Under the pieces are notes generated by a model. It ran no database searches and was not told where the DNA came from. It saw only the letters and a program-made list of their open reading frames with translations. This document shows positions 1-7,179 of a stretch of 64,000 nucleotides of DNA, one piece after another (position 1 is the stretch's first letter; every line of letters begins with the position of its first letter). A program made the translations under genes and the position numbers. Source of the DNA: Baaleninema simplex PCC 7105 (lineage in GTDB: Bacteria; Cyanobacteriota; Cyanobacteriia; Cyanobacteriales; Geitlerinemataceae); the NCBI RefSeq assembly GCF_000332355.1, contig NZ_KB235958.1, positions 2,101,528 to 2,165,527 of the forward strand, given 5' to 3'.

Positions 1-85
1 CCTCTTCTCTAAAGCCTAGCTGCAAAAATATTGCTTCGCGTTCCCTGACCACGCTTCTCACTCTTACTTTGGGTAAGTTGATTAA

Positions 86-412
86 GTCTTCTACAAAAAA
101 GTTCAATCTTTAGATCCGCCTGCATTTGTTTTCTATTATACTATTATCACCTCAAACTCCGAAGACCCCAAGTTTGTAGTTATCGGACGTTGGGAACCCA
201 CCAGTCAAACCTGTTCTAATTGCGGTTATAGGTGGGGAAAAATTGATTTGTCTGTGCGGTCAGTGATTTGCCTAAATTGCGGTACAGAACACGACCGAGA
301 TGATAATGCGTCTAAAAATATAGAAATGGTCGGCATGGGGCATCGGCACGACCTTAAATGTACGTCGAGAGATGGTCAGACTACTTCGGTAGCACAACTC
401 AATGAAGCGTAA
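86..412 (+). pseudogene. TnpB-type nuclease of an IS200/IS605 element, C-terminal remnant
   Basis: An open frame ending at TAA 410-412 encodes the end of a TnpB protein. It has two zinc-finger CxxC pairs (TCSNCG, then ICLNCGTEHDRD), followed by NASKNIEMVGMGHRHDLK, a combination typical of cyanobacterial TnpB. The frame is closed by a stop just upstream of position 86, and the RuvC active-site regions are not visible in the preceding bases, so this is a truncated remnant and not a working gene. In the family, TnpB is an RNA-guided nuclease whose guide RNA overlaps the 3' end of its gene. A terminal hairpin follows directly (418-448). Confidence 0.75.
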
Positions 413-417
413 AGAAT

Positions 418-448
418 CCCCACGCCTTCAGGCTGGGGAGTATGTCAA
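418..448 (+). mobile_element. IS200/IS605-type right-end hairpin of the TnpB element
   Basis: CCCCA, a bulged C and GCC pair with GGC and TGGGG across a TTCA loop, then AGTATGTCAA follows. The position just after the tnpB stop and the bulged GC-rich stem fit the subterminal hairpin recognised by the single-strand transposase of this superfamily. The trailing motif recurs at 991, 16443 and 26231. Confidence 0.65.
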
Positions 449-611
449 AGCGCTCAAGGCATTTCTCAAAGGCGATCGCCCCCACCGAACTACCGGCACC
501 ACGGACATCTCCAAAATCAGACATCGACCCAATCCCTCGATCGCCCGACAGAGATTCTCTTGGTTGAGATGCACCCCGTCAGCATCTCCAAAAATAACAC
601 GGCATGGGCGA
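449..611 (-). pseudogene. Unidentified protein fragment between two mobile elements
   Basis: On the minus strand one frame stays open across this short stretch and reads like real protein, including RVIFGDADGVHLNQENL and then CRAIEGLGRCLILEMS. It has no start or stop of its own. It is bounded on one side by the TnpB right end and on the other by the HEARO-like element, so it may be the remains of a gene that both elements entered. I do not recognise the family. Confidence 0.25.
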
Positions 612-1000
612 TCGTCGCGACGAGCTGAAGTTTTAGCTCCCTCGGCGAGAAGCCCCGCGCTCTACCCGTGCTTGGTGAGCGGCGGCCGGGATAGCCGAGC
701 GGCAAGGTATAATGAACTTAGAAAGTGCCGAGAAAACTCTTCTGCGAATTGGCTCCTTCCGCCGACAACTGGAGTTGACCGACCCGTAGGCAATTGCCGC
801 AAGTCCCCCGTTTCCAAGGTTGAAAGAGAAGATGTGAAAAAGCAAGCCTCCTTTGGGGAGAAGAAACTTAAAAGTGGGGATGGGCGTCTCCTCACTCTAA
901 AACGCTCGAATCCTGCGCTCTCGACACAGAGATCGTTGTAGATGCAGCAGGTGGGAGAAGCCCGCATCGTATGCTTGCATCGATGTCGGGAGTACGTCAC
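612..1000 (+). ncRNA. HEARO-like structured RNA in a non-autonomous IS200/IS605-type element
   Basis: About 390 bp without a credible gene but rich in base pairing. There is a GAGCT/AGCTC hairpin at the left end, the motif GCTTGGTGAGCGGCGG near 670, an AACTC/GAGTT stem (735-739 with 772-776), a CTCC/GGAG hairpin near 850, and an 8-bp stem 873-880/889-896 with a single G.U pair. A right-end stem (961-969 with 981-990, one bulged T) is followed by AGTACGTCAC. From memory this resembles HEARO, the RNA associated with IscB-type HNH nucleases (their omega RNA). No nuclease gene is attached, so this would be a stand-alone copy. The HEARO name is recognition by eye; the stems and the right-end motif are directly visible. 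Confidence 0.5.
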
Positions 1001-1034
1001 AAGTTTTAAACCAGACCCAACTCCAACATAATCC

Positions 1035-2168
1035 TTAAGACCGCTTGCGACGGACACCCATCAAAGCAACCCCCAGCAAGCCCAACAACAGCGACGGCTC
1101 GGGAATCTCCGTCACGTCTCCATTGTCACCGCCGTCTTCGGGAAACATTTCGCTGACATCGAGAACTTCGCCGCCATTGCCCCGATAGTGGAACTCAAAG
1201 CCGCTGCGGGCTTGGGCCGATTCCACGATCGATTGTCCGTTGACCGAACCGCCACTGACGCTCAAATTTGCCGTCGGAGCGAGTAACGAACCTTGGTGGT
1301 CGAAAGCACTCAAATTAATTGTCTTGGCTTCATAGTAGTTCACCAACATTCGCGTGCTGAAATCTTCGGGATCTCCGCAAATCTTCACCCCCGGAATTCC
1401 GGCAAAAGCTGGGTCGAGACAGCCTTCGGAACCGAAGTTAAGCTGACCGCCGGAAATATCAACACGTTCGCCAGCGACGTTGACGATTACTTTGGCACCG
1501 TCGGGAACGTCAATGTAGCGCGTTAGACCGGTGCTACCCGCCCAGGTGTCTGCATCGATGTTGAAAACGTTCAAGTCGGAGTTGGTTCCTTTTAAGACCA
1601 AACTCCAGGGTGTGGCGGTTACGGCGGTTCCGTCGGTGGTGTCTAGGGTACTCAAAAGATGGGCATCGCGACGCAAATCGGCTTTCAAGTCTGCGAAGTC
1701 TACCGGTAGGTTGTTTCCGAGACCGTCGACGATCGTGTTCGGACTCCCTGGAACTGTGGTGATATCGACACCGCTGATGTTACCGCCGATGCGGGCGCTA
1801 CCGGAATTCATGCCCCAGGCGGCACTGCCGGTGATGTCGCCACCAACGACTAAATCGATACGCGAGCCGTCGATCGATCTTTCGAGAACGTTACCAGGTT
1901 TCGAGCAAATAATTGTACCCGAACTGCAATCGCCGACAGAGTAGGAACCGGGCAACTTCAGATTGCCGCCAACGGCTAAACGACCTTCGGTGTCGCCGCT
2001 CTCGGCCAGCAAATCGTTAAAGACGATCGCGTTAAAACCTAAGCCGTTGTGGAGTTGAAATGCGTTAGCCTCTTGAGCCAGTCCGGTGACGGCGAGGACG
2101 GTTGCACTCCCGAAAATTGGTAGGGAGTGCGAAAGGATTGTTTTTGCTGTGTCAAAGGAAAATAGCAT
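1035..2168 (-). CDS. Choice-of-anchor A family protein with PEP-CTERM sorting signal
   Basis: A 377-residue secreted protein. An N-terminal hydrophobic signal region ends near AQEANAFQ. The body has the repetitive Gly/Asp-rich beta pattern of the choice-of-anchor A domain (LHNGLGFNAIVFNDL, EGRLAVGGNL, VVGGDITGS). The end is a classic PEP-CTERM tail: the EIPEPS motif, a hydrophobic helix, then RRKRS. In this family the tail directs the protein to an exosortase, which processes it during export, so a cell-surface or extracellular-matrix role is expected. No enzymatic motif is seen. The gene stands alone. Domain and tail assignment is firm; the biological role is unknown. Confidence 0.85.
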   Translation of the reverse strand: MLFSFDTAKTILSHSLPIFGSATVLAVTGLAQEANAFQLHNGLGFNAIVFNDLLAESGDTEGRLAVGGNLKLPGSYSVGDCSSGTIICSKPGNVLERSIDGSRIDLVVGGDITGSAAWGMNSGSARIGGNISGVDITTVPGSPNTIVDGLGNNLPVDFADLKADLRRDAHLLSTLDTTDGTAVTATPWSLVLKGTNSDLNVFNIDADTWAGSTGLTRYIDVPDGAKVIVNVAGERVDISGGQLNFGSEGCLDPAFAGIPGVKICGDPEDFSTRMLVNYYEAKTINLSAFDHQGSLLAPTANLSVSGGSVNGQSIVESAQARSGFEFHYRGNGGEVLDVSEMFPEDGGDNGDVTEIPEPSLLLGLLGVALMGVRRKRS

Positions 2169-3000
2169 ATTGGGAATAGAACGAAAAACACGTAATTAGT
2201 TTGATGATAACAGTTATTTTGACTCAGTTAAATCTGGCTTGTTTTCGCTTTATTGAATCTTTAAATTTTGCTTATTGAATCTTTAAATTCTGCTTGCTGA
2301 AATTTATTGTTGCTGCACAATTTTCTCGGGGGAGACCCTCGATTTTTCTCGAGTTCGATCGATTTTCATCTGAGGAGGAGGCTCCCAAACGCTTCGTTCG
2401 ATTCAGAGGGATTGAGAGCTGATTGGCAAAGAGTGCAGCAGGAGAGAGCGCGGTGAGAACTCAGGTGAGGCTTGCTATGACGCCTTTGGAGTTTGGCAGG
2501 ACTCGATTGGGGTAGGGGTCGCCAGAATTCTGACGGGATCGCTGAGTTAAAAGGAGGGTTAAGGGTTTTTGTCGTTCGTCTGAAACTGATGTTAACGGGA
2601 AGGACGAAAGCTGTGCTGTAAAGGTGGAAATTTTCATCGATGGCTCCCTCGCATTCGATCGTTTTTTTTGGGATTCATGCTATTTTTATGATTTAGATTT
2701 ATAATTTAAAATTTATAATTAATTGAATTGCTTGAATAAATTTGTAGAAAATTACTAATTAAAATTCTTATTTGTAAGTCGAGTCTTTCTCGAGATTTTG
2801 AATGTTTTTAAGATAAGAAGGATTTTATTTTTTAGACTCTTCCGATTTTGCTATGCAAAAAAATATTAATTTAACCCCGATGCCGATATTTAAAATTCAA
2901 AGCCGAAATTATGTAAAGCTTACAAGTCTTGATATAGAGCGATCGATTGGTGTAGAGTAAATGCAATTATTTAGACTCGATCTATAATTAGAGAACTCAA
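2169..3000. other. AT-rich intergenic region with a 22-bp tandem repeat
   Basis: No gene is supported in these 832 bases. The stretch just upstream of the surface-protein gene must contain its promoter. Two near-perfect copies of a 22-bp unit (TATTGAATCTTTAAATTYTGCT) lie in tandem at 2251-2294. The rest is low-complexity AT-rich DNA next to a decayed transposase. Confidence 0.5.
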
Positions 3001-3595
3001 ATGACTTCTAACCCCAAACTCAAACTAATGACAAAACTTCTCAATTTAGACGGAATGAAGGTAAAAGATTATCAATTTATAGAACAAGTATGAATTACCC
3101 TTTATATCGAACATGAACCCAGGGCAGTACCCTGTCCCCAATGAGGAAAAAGCACCCGTAAACTTCACTAAAATCATCGATATGTTGTCAGAGATTTGCC
3201 TTTGATGGAACAATCAGTTTACCTGCAAGTTAACCGCCGACAAATGAGGTGTCAAAACTGTGGAAAGAAGTTTAGCGAAGATTTAGAAGTCATTCCCAAG
3301 AAGCGAACATATACAAAAAGATTCCGCCAGCAAGTTGTGCAAGAAACTTTAGAAGGAACTCTCAGCAAAACTGCTCGAAAATATGGACTAGGCAACGATA
3401 AATTGAAACGATGCTCAAAGATTTAGGAAAAGAGCTAATTGAAAAAAAGCCTCAAGGTCTGAAACGATTGGGAATTGATGAAATTGCCGTTGTGAAAGGA
3501 CAAGGAAATTATTATGCAGTGTTCGTAGATTTGGACACTGGAAATTTAATTGGTTTGTTAGAAAAACGCACAAAAAAAGAGATTGAAGAATATCG
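3001..3595 (+). pseudogene. ISL3-family transposase, decayed and truncated
   Basis: Starting at ATG 3001, joined frames give an ISL3-type transposase: an N-terminal zinc-binding part (VNRRQMRCQNCGKKFSED), a helical DNA-binding part (KRFRQQVVQETLEGTLSKTARKYGL), then the start of the catalytic domain (LGIDEIAVVKGQGNYYAVFVDL). The frame is broken by in-frame stops near 3092, 3144 and 3169 and by a frameshift near 3412. Homology ends abruptly near EIEEY at about 3595, so most of the DDE domain is missing. No terminal inverted repeats were found around it. It cannot encode an active transposase. Confidence 0.85.
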
Positions 3596-3622
3596 CCATC
3601 CCGTCAGACGCTTGGGTGTCTG

Positions 3623-4036
3623 TCAGGCTTCCCAGTCGGCTTGATACTGTTTGGCTCCCTCGATGGGCGCGATAAAGGGAAACCGGCGGGAGACGAAAAG
3701 CTCGTATGCAATTGTCAGACCGCTCGGGTCGTCCAGTGTTGCGCTTGAGAAGCTTTGCTGGTCTGGATACTCGGGCGATTCCCATGTCATGGGCGTACCG
3801 CACTGCACGCAAAAGCGGCGTACAGCTCGATCGCTGGCACGGGCTTCGCCTGCCGGTTCGGACAGCCAGGTGAAATACTCCACCGGTACGACTGTAAACA
3901 TCCCAAAGGGCGCACCATGAGTTTTCTGGCAGTGTCGGCAGTGACAGGTACTATGCGTTGCTTCGGTTAGATCTACACGGTAGCGCACGGCACCGCACAG
4001 ACAACCGCCTTCGCGAATATCTTTTGCATTCGCCAT
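3623..4036 (-). CDS. GFA-family (CENP-V/GFA domain) zinc-binding protein
   Basis: A 137-residue protein with the cysteine layout of the GFA fold: GGCLCGAVRY near the N-terminus, then CHCRHCQKTHGAPFG, then FCVQCGTPM. These cysteines bind zinc in relatives named after glutathione-dependent formaldehyde-activating enzyme, although most members have no proven reaction. Length matches a single complete domain. An AAGGAAG ribosome-binding site lies just upstream of the ATG. It is flanked by mobile-element debris on both sides and has no operon partner. The substrate cannot be inferred. Confidence 0.85.
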   Translation of the reverse strand: MANAKDIREGGCLCGAVRYRVDLTEATHSTCHCRHCQKTHGAPFGMFTVVPVEYFTWLSEPAGEARASDRAVRRFCVQCGTPMTWESPEYPDQQSFSSATLDDPSGLTIAYELFVSRRFPFIAPIEGAKQYQADWEA

Positions 4037-4188
4037 GATATTTTCTTCCTTTTTTAAGGAATCTATTATCTGTATTTTGCCCGATGTCGCGTTTTTTAGT
4101 GGGGTGAGTTATAACGACCTCGCCATACGTCCGATACTCGGGACGTTTAAGTGTATTCTTGAAAACAGCTCTATATCGGCATTTCGTT

Positions 4189-4310
4189 GGGTGCATCTCA
4201 CTTTCGTAAATACACAAGTTCGGCAATTTGTCAATATTTTCCTCAAGGACTGCTAGAAGGGGATTTACTCCTTTAAGTATTTATACTTATCGCAGAATTG
4301 AGATGCACCC
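4189..4310. mobile_element. MITE copy 1 (122 bp, 8-bp target duplication)
   Basis: The element begins GGGTGCATCTCA and ends TGAGATGCACCC, perfect 12-bp inverted repeats. It is flanked on both sides by the same 8 bases, ATTTCGTT (4181-4188 and 4311-4318). The 98-bp interior has no coding potential. Related copies lie at 15882, 24275, 24775 and 45916. Confidence 0.9.
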
Positions 4311-4427
4311 ATTTCGTTAATGTTCGTTTTCTGGCGAGTTCGAGCTTGAGACCGATCTCAGATATCCAGTTCCATCGGAACACACGTAATCCCGTACCCC
4401 AACTAATTTGCTTAATATTTTCCTCAA

Positions 4428-4460
4428 AGATCCCCGGCATCTCCGAGATGCCGGGGATCT
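4428..4460 (-). terminator. Near-perfect palindrome downstream of cobU
   Basis: 16-base arms (AGATCCCCGGCATCTC and its complement) are separated by a single base. It would form a very stable hairpin in the transcript about 40 bp past the cobU stop. No strong T-run follows, so it may work as an RNA-end stabiliser or be a repetitive palindrome instead of a classical terminator. Confidence 0.45.
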
Positions 4461-4498
4461 CGCCTCGTCTGCGATACGTGAATTCACCAGACGAACCG

Positions 4499-5002
4499 CT
4501 ACTTCACTTTCAGTGGTAAACCCGACACCATGAAAAACACCTCGTCGGCGAGATCGGCGACAAACTGATTCATCCAACCCTGTAAATCCACAAACTTTCG
4601 TCCGTTGGCGTTCTCCGCGTGTAAACCCATCCCGATCTCGTTAGAAATCGCAATTAACGTAAAATCCTGCTTTAAAACTTCCAACAGTTCCCGCTTCGTC
4701 AACTTCAACGACTCGTCAATATCGCCTTCGGTATCCATAAAAAAATTCGTCAGCCACAGGGTAATACAGTCGAGAACCACCACTTCCCCCACAAACTGAT
4801 GTTTGGAAATATATTTCTCTTCCTCCACCGTTCGCCAGGTGGCGTCGCGATCGCTCTGGTGGCGTCGAATCCGTTCGAGATAGTTGTCGTCCCAAATCCG
4901 CGATGTTGCTAGATAAATCGGCGTGTCGGACAAGCGTTTGGCCAACTGTTGCGCGAATTTGCTTTTACCGGAACGCTGTCCGCCTGTAACGAAGTAAATC
5001 AC
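4499..5002 (-). CDS. cobU: Adenosylcobinamide kinase / adenosylcobinamide-phosphate guanylyltransferase
   Basis: A 167-residue cytoplasmic enzyme of late cobamide synthesis. It phosphorylates adenosylcobinamide and then transfers GMP to give adenosylcobinamide-GDP. The P-loop is GGQRSGKS at residues 7-14. The motif ERIRRHQSDR contains His48, at the position of the guanylylated histidine in the family. VVLDCITLWLTNFF and ISNEIGMGLH are also typical. It is slightly shorter than the usual 175-185 residues. Its product is the substrate of CobS, encoded separately at 28894. No cobalamin riboswitch is recognisable upstream. Confidence 0.93.
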   Translation of the reverse strand: MIYFVTGGQRSGKSKFAQQLAKRLSDTPIYLATSRIWDDNYLERIRRHQSDRDATWRTVEEEKYISKHQFVGEVVVLDCITLWLTNFFMDTEGDIDESLKLTKRELLEVLKQDFTLIAISNEIGMGLHAENANGRKFVDLQGWMNQFVADLADEVFFMVSGLPLKVK

Positions 5003-5219
5003 AACGGTTTGAGGGTTTTAAGGTGTGTCATGCTTTTATCAGAGTGGCACGATCGGCGGTAAGATTCAAATTGTTTTGGGCGCTTGTTCTGGGTGTATCG
5101 TGTTGTTTCTCAGATCGACAATCCAGCTTGACTCGTCAGGTTAGGGATCTCTAAGCTGCTAGAGTGGCGATGACTTATCGTAATTTCCTAATTACACTAC
5201 AAACTCTGAGGTTGCGATC

Positions 5220-5930
5220 GTGTTTTACATCCAGATGGAAAACGGACTTCCCCATCACTTCGACGCGGCTTGTGCGTTGTATGGCTGTCGGGAATTAGAA
5301 GAACCCTATCAACTCATCTCTTATGAGGAATTAGTGACAGGTCAATACGACGACGCTCTACGCCGAGGAATCTTCGTGGGGACGGTGGAGTTTATGCGGG
5401 AAGTCTGGAACAGATTGAAAATACCCATGCCTCGACTTCCGAGGAACTCCAATCGAGTTTCGCAATGTATGACTTTAGGGGAAGCACTCGAGAAGCGCGA
5501 ACGAGAAAATAAGCCCTTATTTATTAAGCCGAAAAATATGAAGGTGTTTACGGGTTTCGTTCATGAAGGGTACTCCTATCGCTGTCTTGAGGACGTACCG
5601 CTCGATGTTCGGGTTTTAGTGTATCCGGTATTTAGCTCTCCTATTGTCAGTGAATGGAGGGCTTATATTCATCGCTACGAGATATTAGATGTCAGGAATT
5701 ACTCTGGCGATGTTTTTGTCTTTCCCGATAAGGACTATCTCGATCGGGTCGTTCGAGAGAATAAGTCTGATTTTCCGAGTACTTATTGTATCGATATCGG
5801 GGTGCTAGAAAGCCAGGAGCAGGTGGTAATTGAATTTAACGATATGTGGGCGATCGGGAATTATGGCATTCCCAACTGGCTCTATGTGAAAGCTCTCAGG
5901 GATAGATATCGAGAGATAATTCGGGGTTAA
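5220..5930 (+). CDS. ATP-grasp domain protein (DUF4343-like)
   Basis: A 236-residue protein starting at GTG 5220; an ATG five codons later is a possible alternative. The central part (PLFIKPKNMKVFTGFVHEG) contains lysines in an ATP-grasp nucleotide-binding pattern. VSEWRAYIH and the end VVIEFNDMWAIGNYG supply the acidic and Asn residues that usually bind magnesium and ATP. Members ligate a carboxylate to an amine or thiol using ATP, but neither substrate is evident. The N-terminal region resembles small ATP-grasp proteins found near phage or defence loci, and here it lies 40 bp before CRISPR repeats. Family assignment moderate, reaction unknown. Confidence 0.65.
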   Translation: MFYIQMENGLPHHFDAACALYGCRELEEPYQLISYEELVTGQYDDALRRGIFVGTVEFMREVWNRLKIPMPRLPRNSNRVSQCMTLGEALEKRERENKPLFIKPKNMKVFTGFVHEGYSYRCLEDVPLDVRVLVYPVFSSPIVSEWRAYIHRYEILDVRNYSGDVFVFPDKDYLDRVVRENKSDFPSTYCIDIGVLESQEQVVIEFNDMWAIGNYGIPNWLYVKALRDRYREIIRG

Positions 5931-5968
5931 CTGGGTAAACCATCTTGCTTTCTAGCTTTAGCATCGCC

Positions 5969-6150
5969 GTTTCCATTCCCTTGCAGGGAAAAAGCAGGAA
6001 AAAACGCAGTGGCAGAAGATCTAGGGTTTGTTCGGCTTTATGTTTCTGTCCCCTTGCGGGGAAAAGGTAGAAAAAAACAGGTTATGGCAGTTGCCGGGGA
6101 CACCCCGGTTATCGTTTCCGCCCCCTTGCGGGGAAAAGGTATAAAAAAAC
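5969..6150 (-). CRISPR. Degenerate three-repeat CRISPR remnant
   Basis: Three 37-bp units (5969-6005, 6042-6078, 6114-6150) are mutated copies of the main array's repeat and differ from it and from each other at several positions, while the core CTTGCRGGGAAAA is kept. Spacers of 36 and 35 bp separate them. The decay and position suggest the old, leader-distal end of the main array, cut off by about 1 kb of inserted DNA. Orientation is taken from the main array. Confidence 0.85.
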
Positions 6151-6468
6151 TTGACCGCTTCCCATTTTGTAATAGCATATATTGCGGAGCAGAGTATGCG
6201 TGTGGTCTTGTTTTACGTAATATTAATGCTAGCGATAGAACAACTCGGAAATTGTATCACTGGTTCCGTGGCGGTAACGCTTTATATTAACGATTATACA
6301 AAGGCATCGGTGCTTCCAATAGCGATTTACGATCTTCCACATTTCTTTATAATGATGTATGCGACCTTGAAGTTTGGTATCATAGGTGCAGCGGCTACGA
6401 CCATGATTGGAATAATTGGCGTTAATTTGTATCAGTATATTTATTCATACTGTAGATGCATTATTTAA
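6151..6468 (+). pseudogene. C-terminal fragment of a polysaccharide flippase-like membrane protein
   Basis: The frame runs straight out of the third degenerate repeat and encodes about 105 residues with several hydrophobic segments (VVLFYVILMLAIEQL, ASVLPIAIYDLPHFFIMMYA, KFGIIGAAATTMIGIIG). The GIIGAAATTMIG pattern recalls the C-terminal half of Wzx-type oligosaccharide flippases. There is no sensible start codon or ribosome site and the N-terminal half is missing. I read it as a truncated passenger brought in with the neighbouring acetyltransferase. Family identification is tentative. Confidence 0.35.
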
Positions 6469-6999
6469 TAGAACTTCAATATCCGTCCAGCCGTATGATA
6501 CCTCCTTTAATCTATGTATTCCTCTCGTTTCGACCCTAGTATCGATGATAACTCCCTTTTTATTTTCATAGAATCGTCGTGCTCTGACATTCTGTTCCAG
6601 AACCCACAATGAAACTGCTTTATGTTCTTTCGATATGAACATTCTAGCGACTTCATTCATCAGTCCGGATCCTATTCCCGCGTTATGGTAGGCACTCAGG
6701 ACGTATATTGAAGTTATTTCCGCCGTAAAACCCATTCTCAGTAGCGGTTCTGTGCGCTGCGAACTTCCGTGTACGAAACCAACTACTGAGTTATCGTATT
6801 CAGCAACATATGCAGCGTCCATAGATGTGTTGCTGTTTGTCAGTATGCGTTCCCAACCTTCGCTTCGTTTTTTTAAAGATAAGTTTTCGAGTAATTCCGA
6901 GGGAAGTATATTGTGGTATGTCTCCTGCCATGATGTTACATGCACAGTTGCGATGGCATTTGCGTCGGCTTTACACGCCGTTCGATAATAAACGGACAT
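6445..6999 (-). CDS. GNAT-family N-acetyltransferase
   Basis: A 184-residue GNAT acetyltransferase that would use acetyl-CoA to modify an amine. Seen features are an N-terminal strand with IATVHVTSWQETYHNILP, the beta-4 strand AEITSIYVLSAYHNAGIGSGLMNEV carrying the acetyl-CoA pyrophosphate loop (variant of Q/RxxGxG/A: NAGIGS), and ALRFYE-like RARRFYENKK near the end. The start is placed at the ATG preceded by AGGAG (MSVYYRT); a longer frame adds 25 residues without a ribosome site. The gene sits inside the DNA that separates the decayed and intact CRISPR repeats. Substrate unknown. Confidence 0.85.
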   Translation of the reverse strand: MSVYYRTACKADANAIATVHVTSWQETYHNILPSELLENLSLKKRSEGWERILTNSNTSMDAAYVAEYDNSVVGFVHGSSQRTEPLLRMGFTAEITSIYVLSAYHNAGIGSGLMNEVARMFISKEHKAVSLWVLEQNVRARRFYENKKGVIIDTRVETRGIHRLKEVSYGWTDIEVLLNNASTV

Positions 7000-7100
7000 A
7001 TACCATTCTCCTTTGTTTCTCTCTTTTTCCGCTTTACTTAAGCGATGCGAACTCGTCGATCGAGCTTTCGTCAATGACCAAGAATAATGGGATACAAGCC

Positions 7101-7123
7101 CCGCCCTTCTAGGGCGGCTTTTT
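7101..7123 (+). terminator. GC hairpin followed by T-run before the CRISPR array
   Basis: CCGCCCT pairs with AGGGCGG over a 3-base loop and is followed by CTTTTT. It looks like a Rho-independent terminator for plus-strand transcription. The same 7-bp stem appears at 16058-16074 at the left end of a mobile element, so it may instead be an element end. Confidence 0.45.
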
Positions 7124-7179
7124 CTGGTTTTCGATGTATTAATGAGCCTAGTTTTTCCAATCCCGATTCATTTTATAAA

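Noticed and set aside
565-576. A perfect copy of the MITE end TGAGATGCACCC
   Set aside because: No partner end or target duplication is found nearby, and it lies in the possible coding remnant at 449-611, so I treat it as solitary or chance.
402-941. A 179-codon plus-strand open frame
   Set aside because: It runs through the TnpB right-end hairpin and the structured RNA element, has no domain and overlaps several stems; composition is not protein-like.
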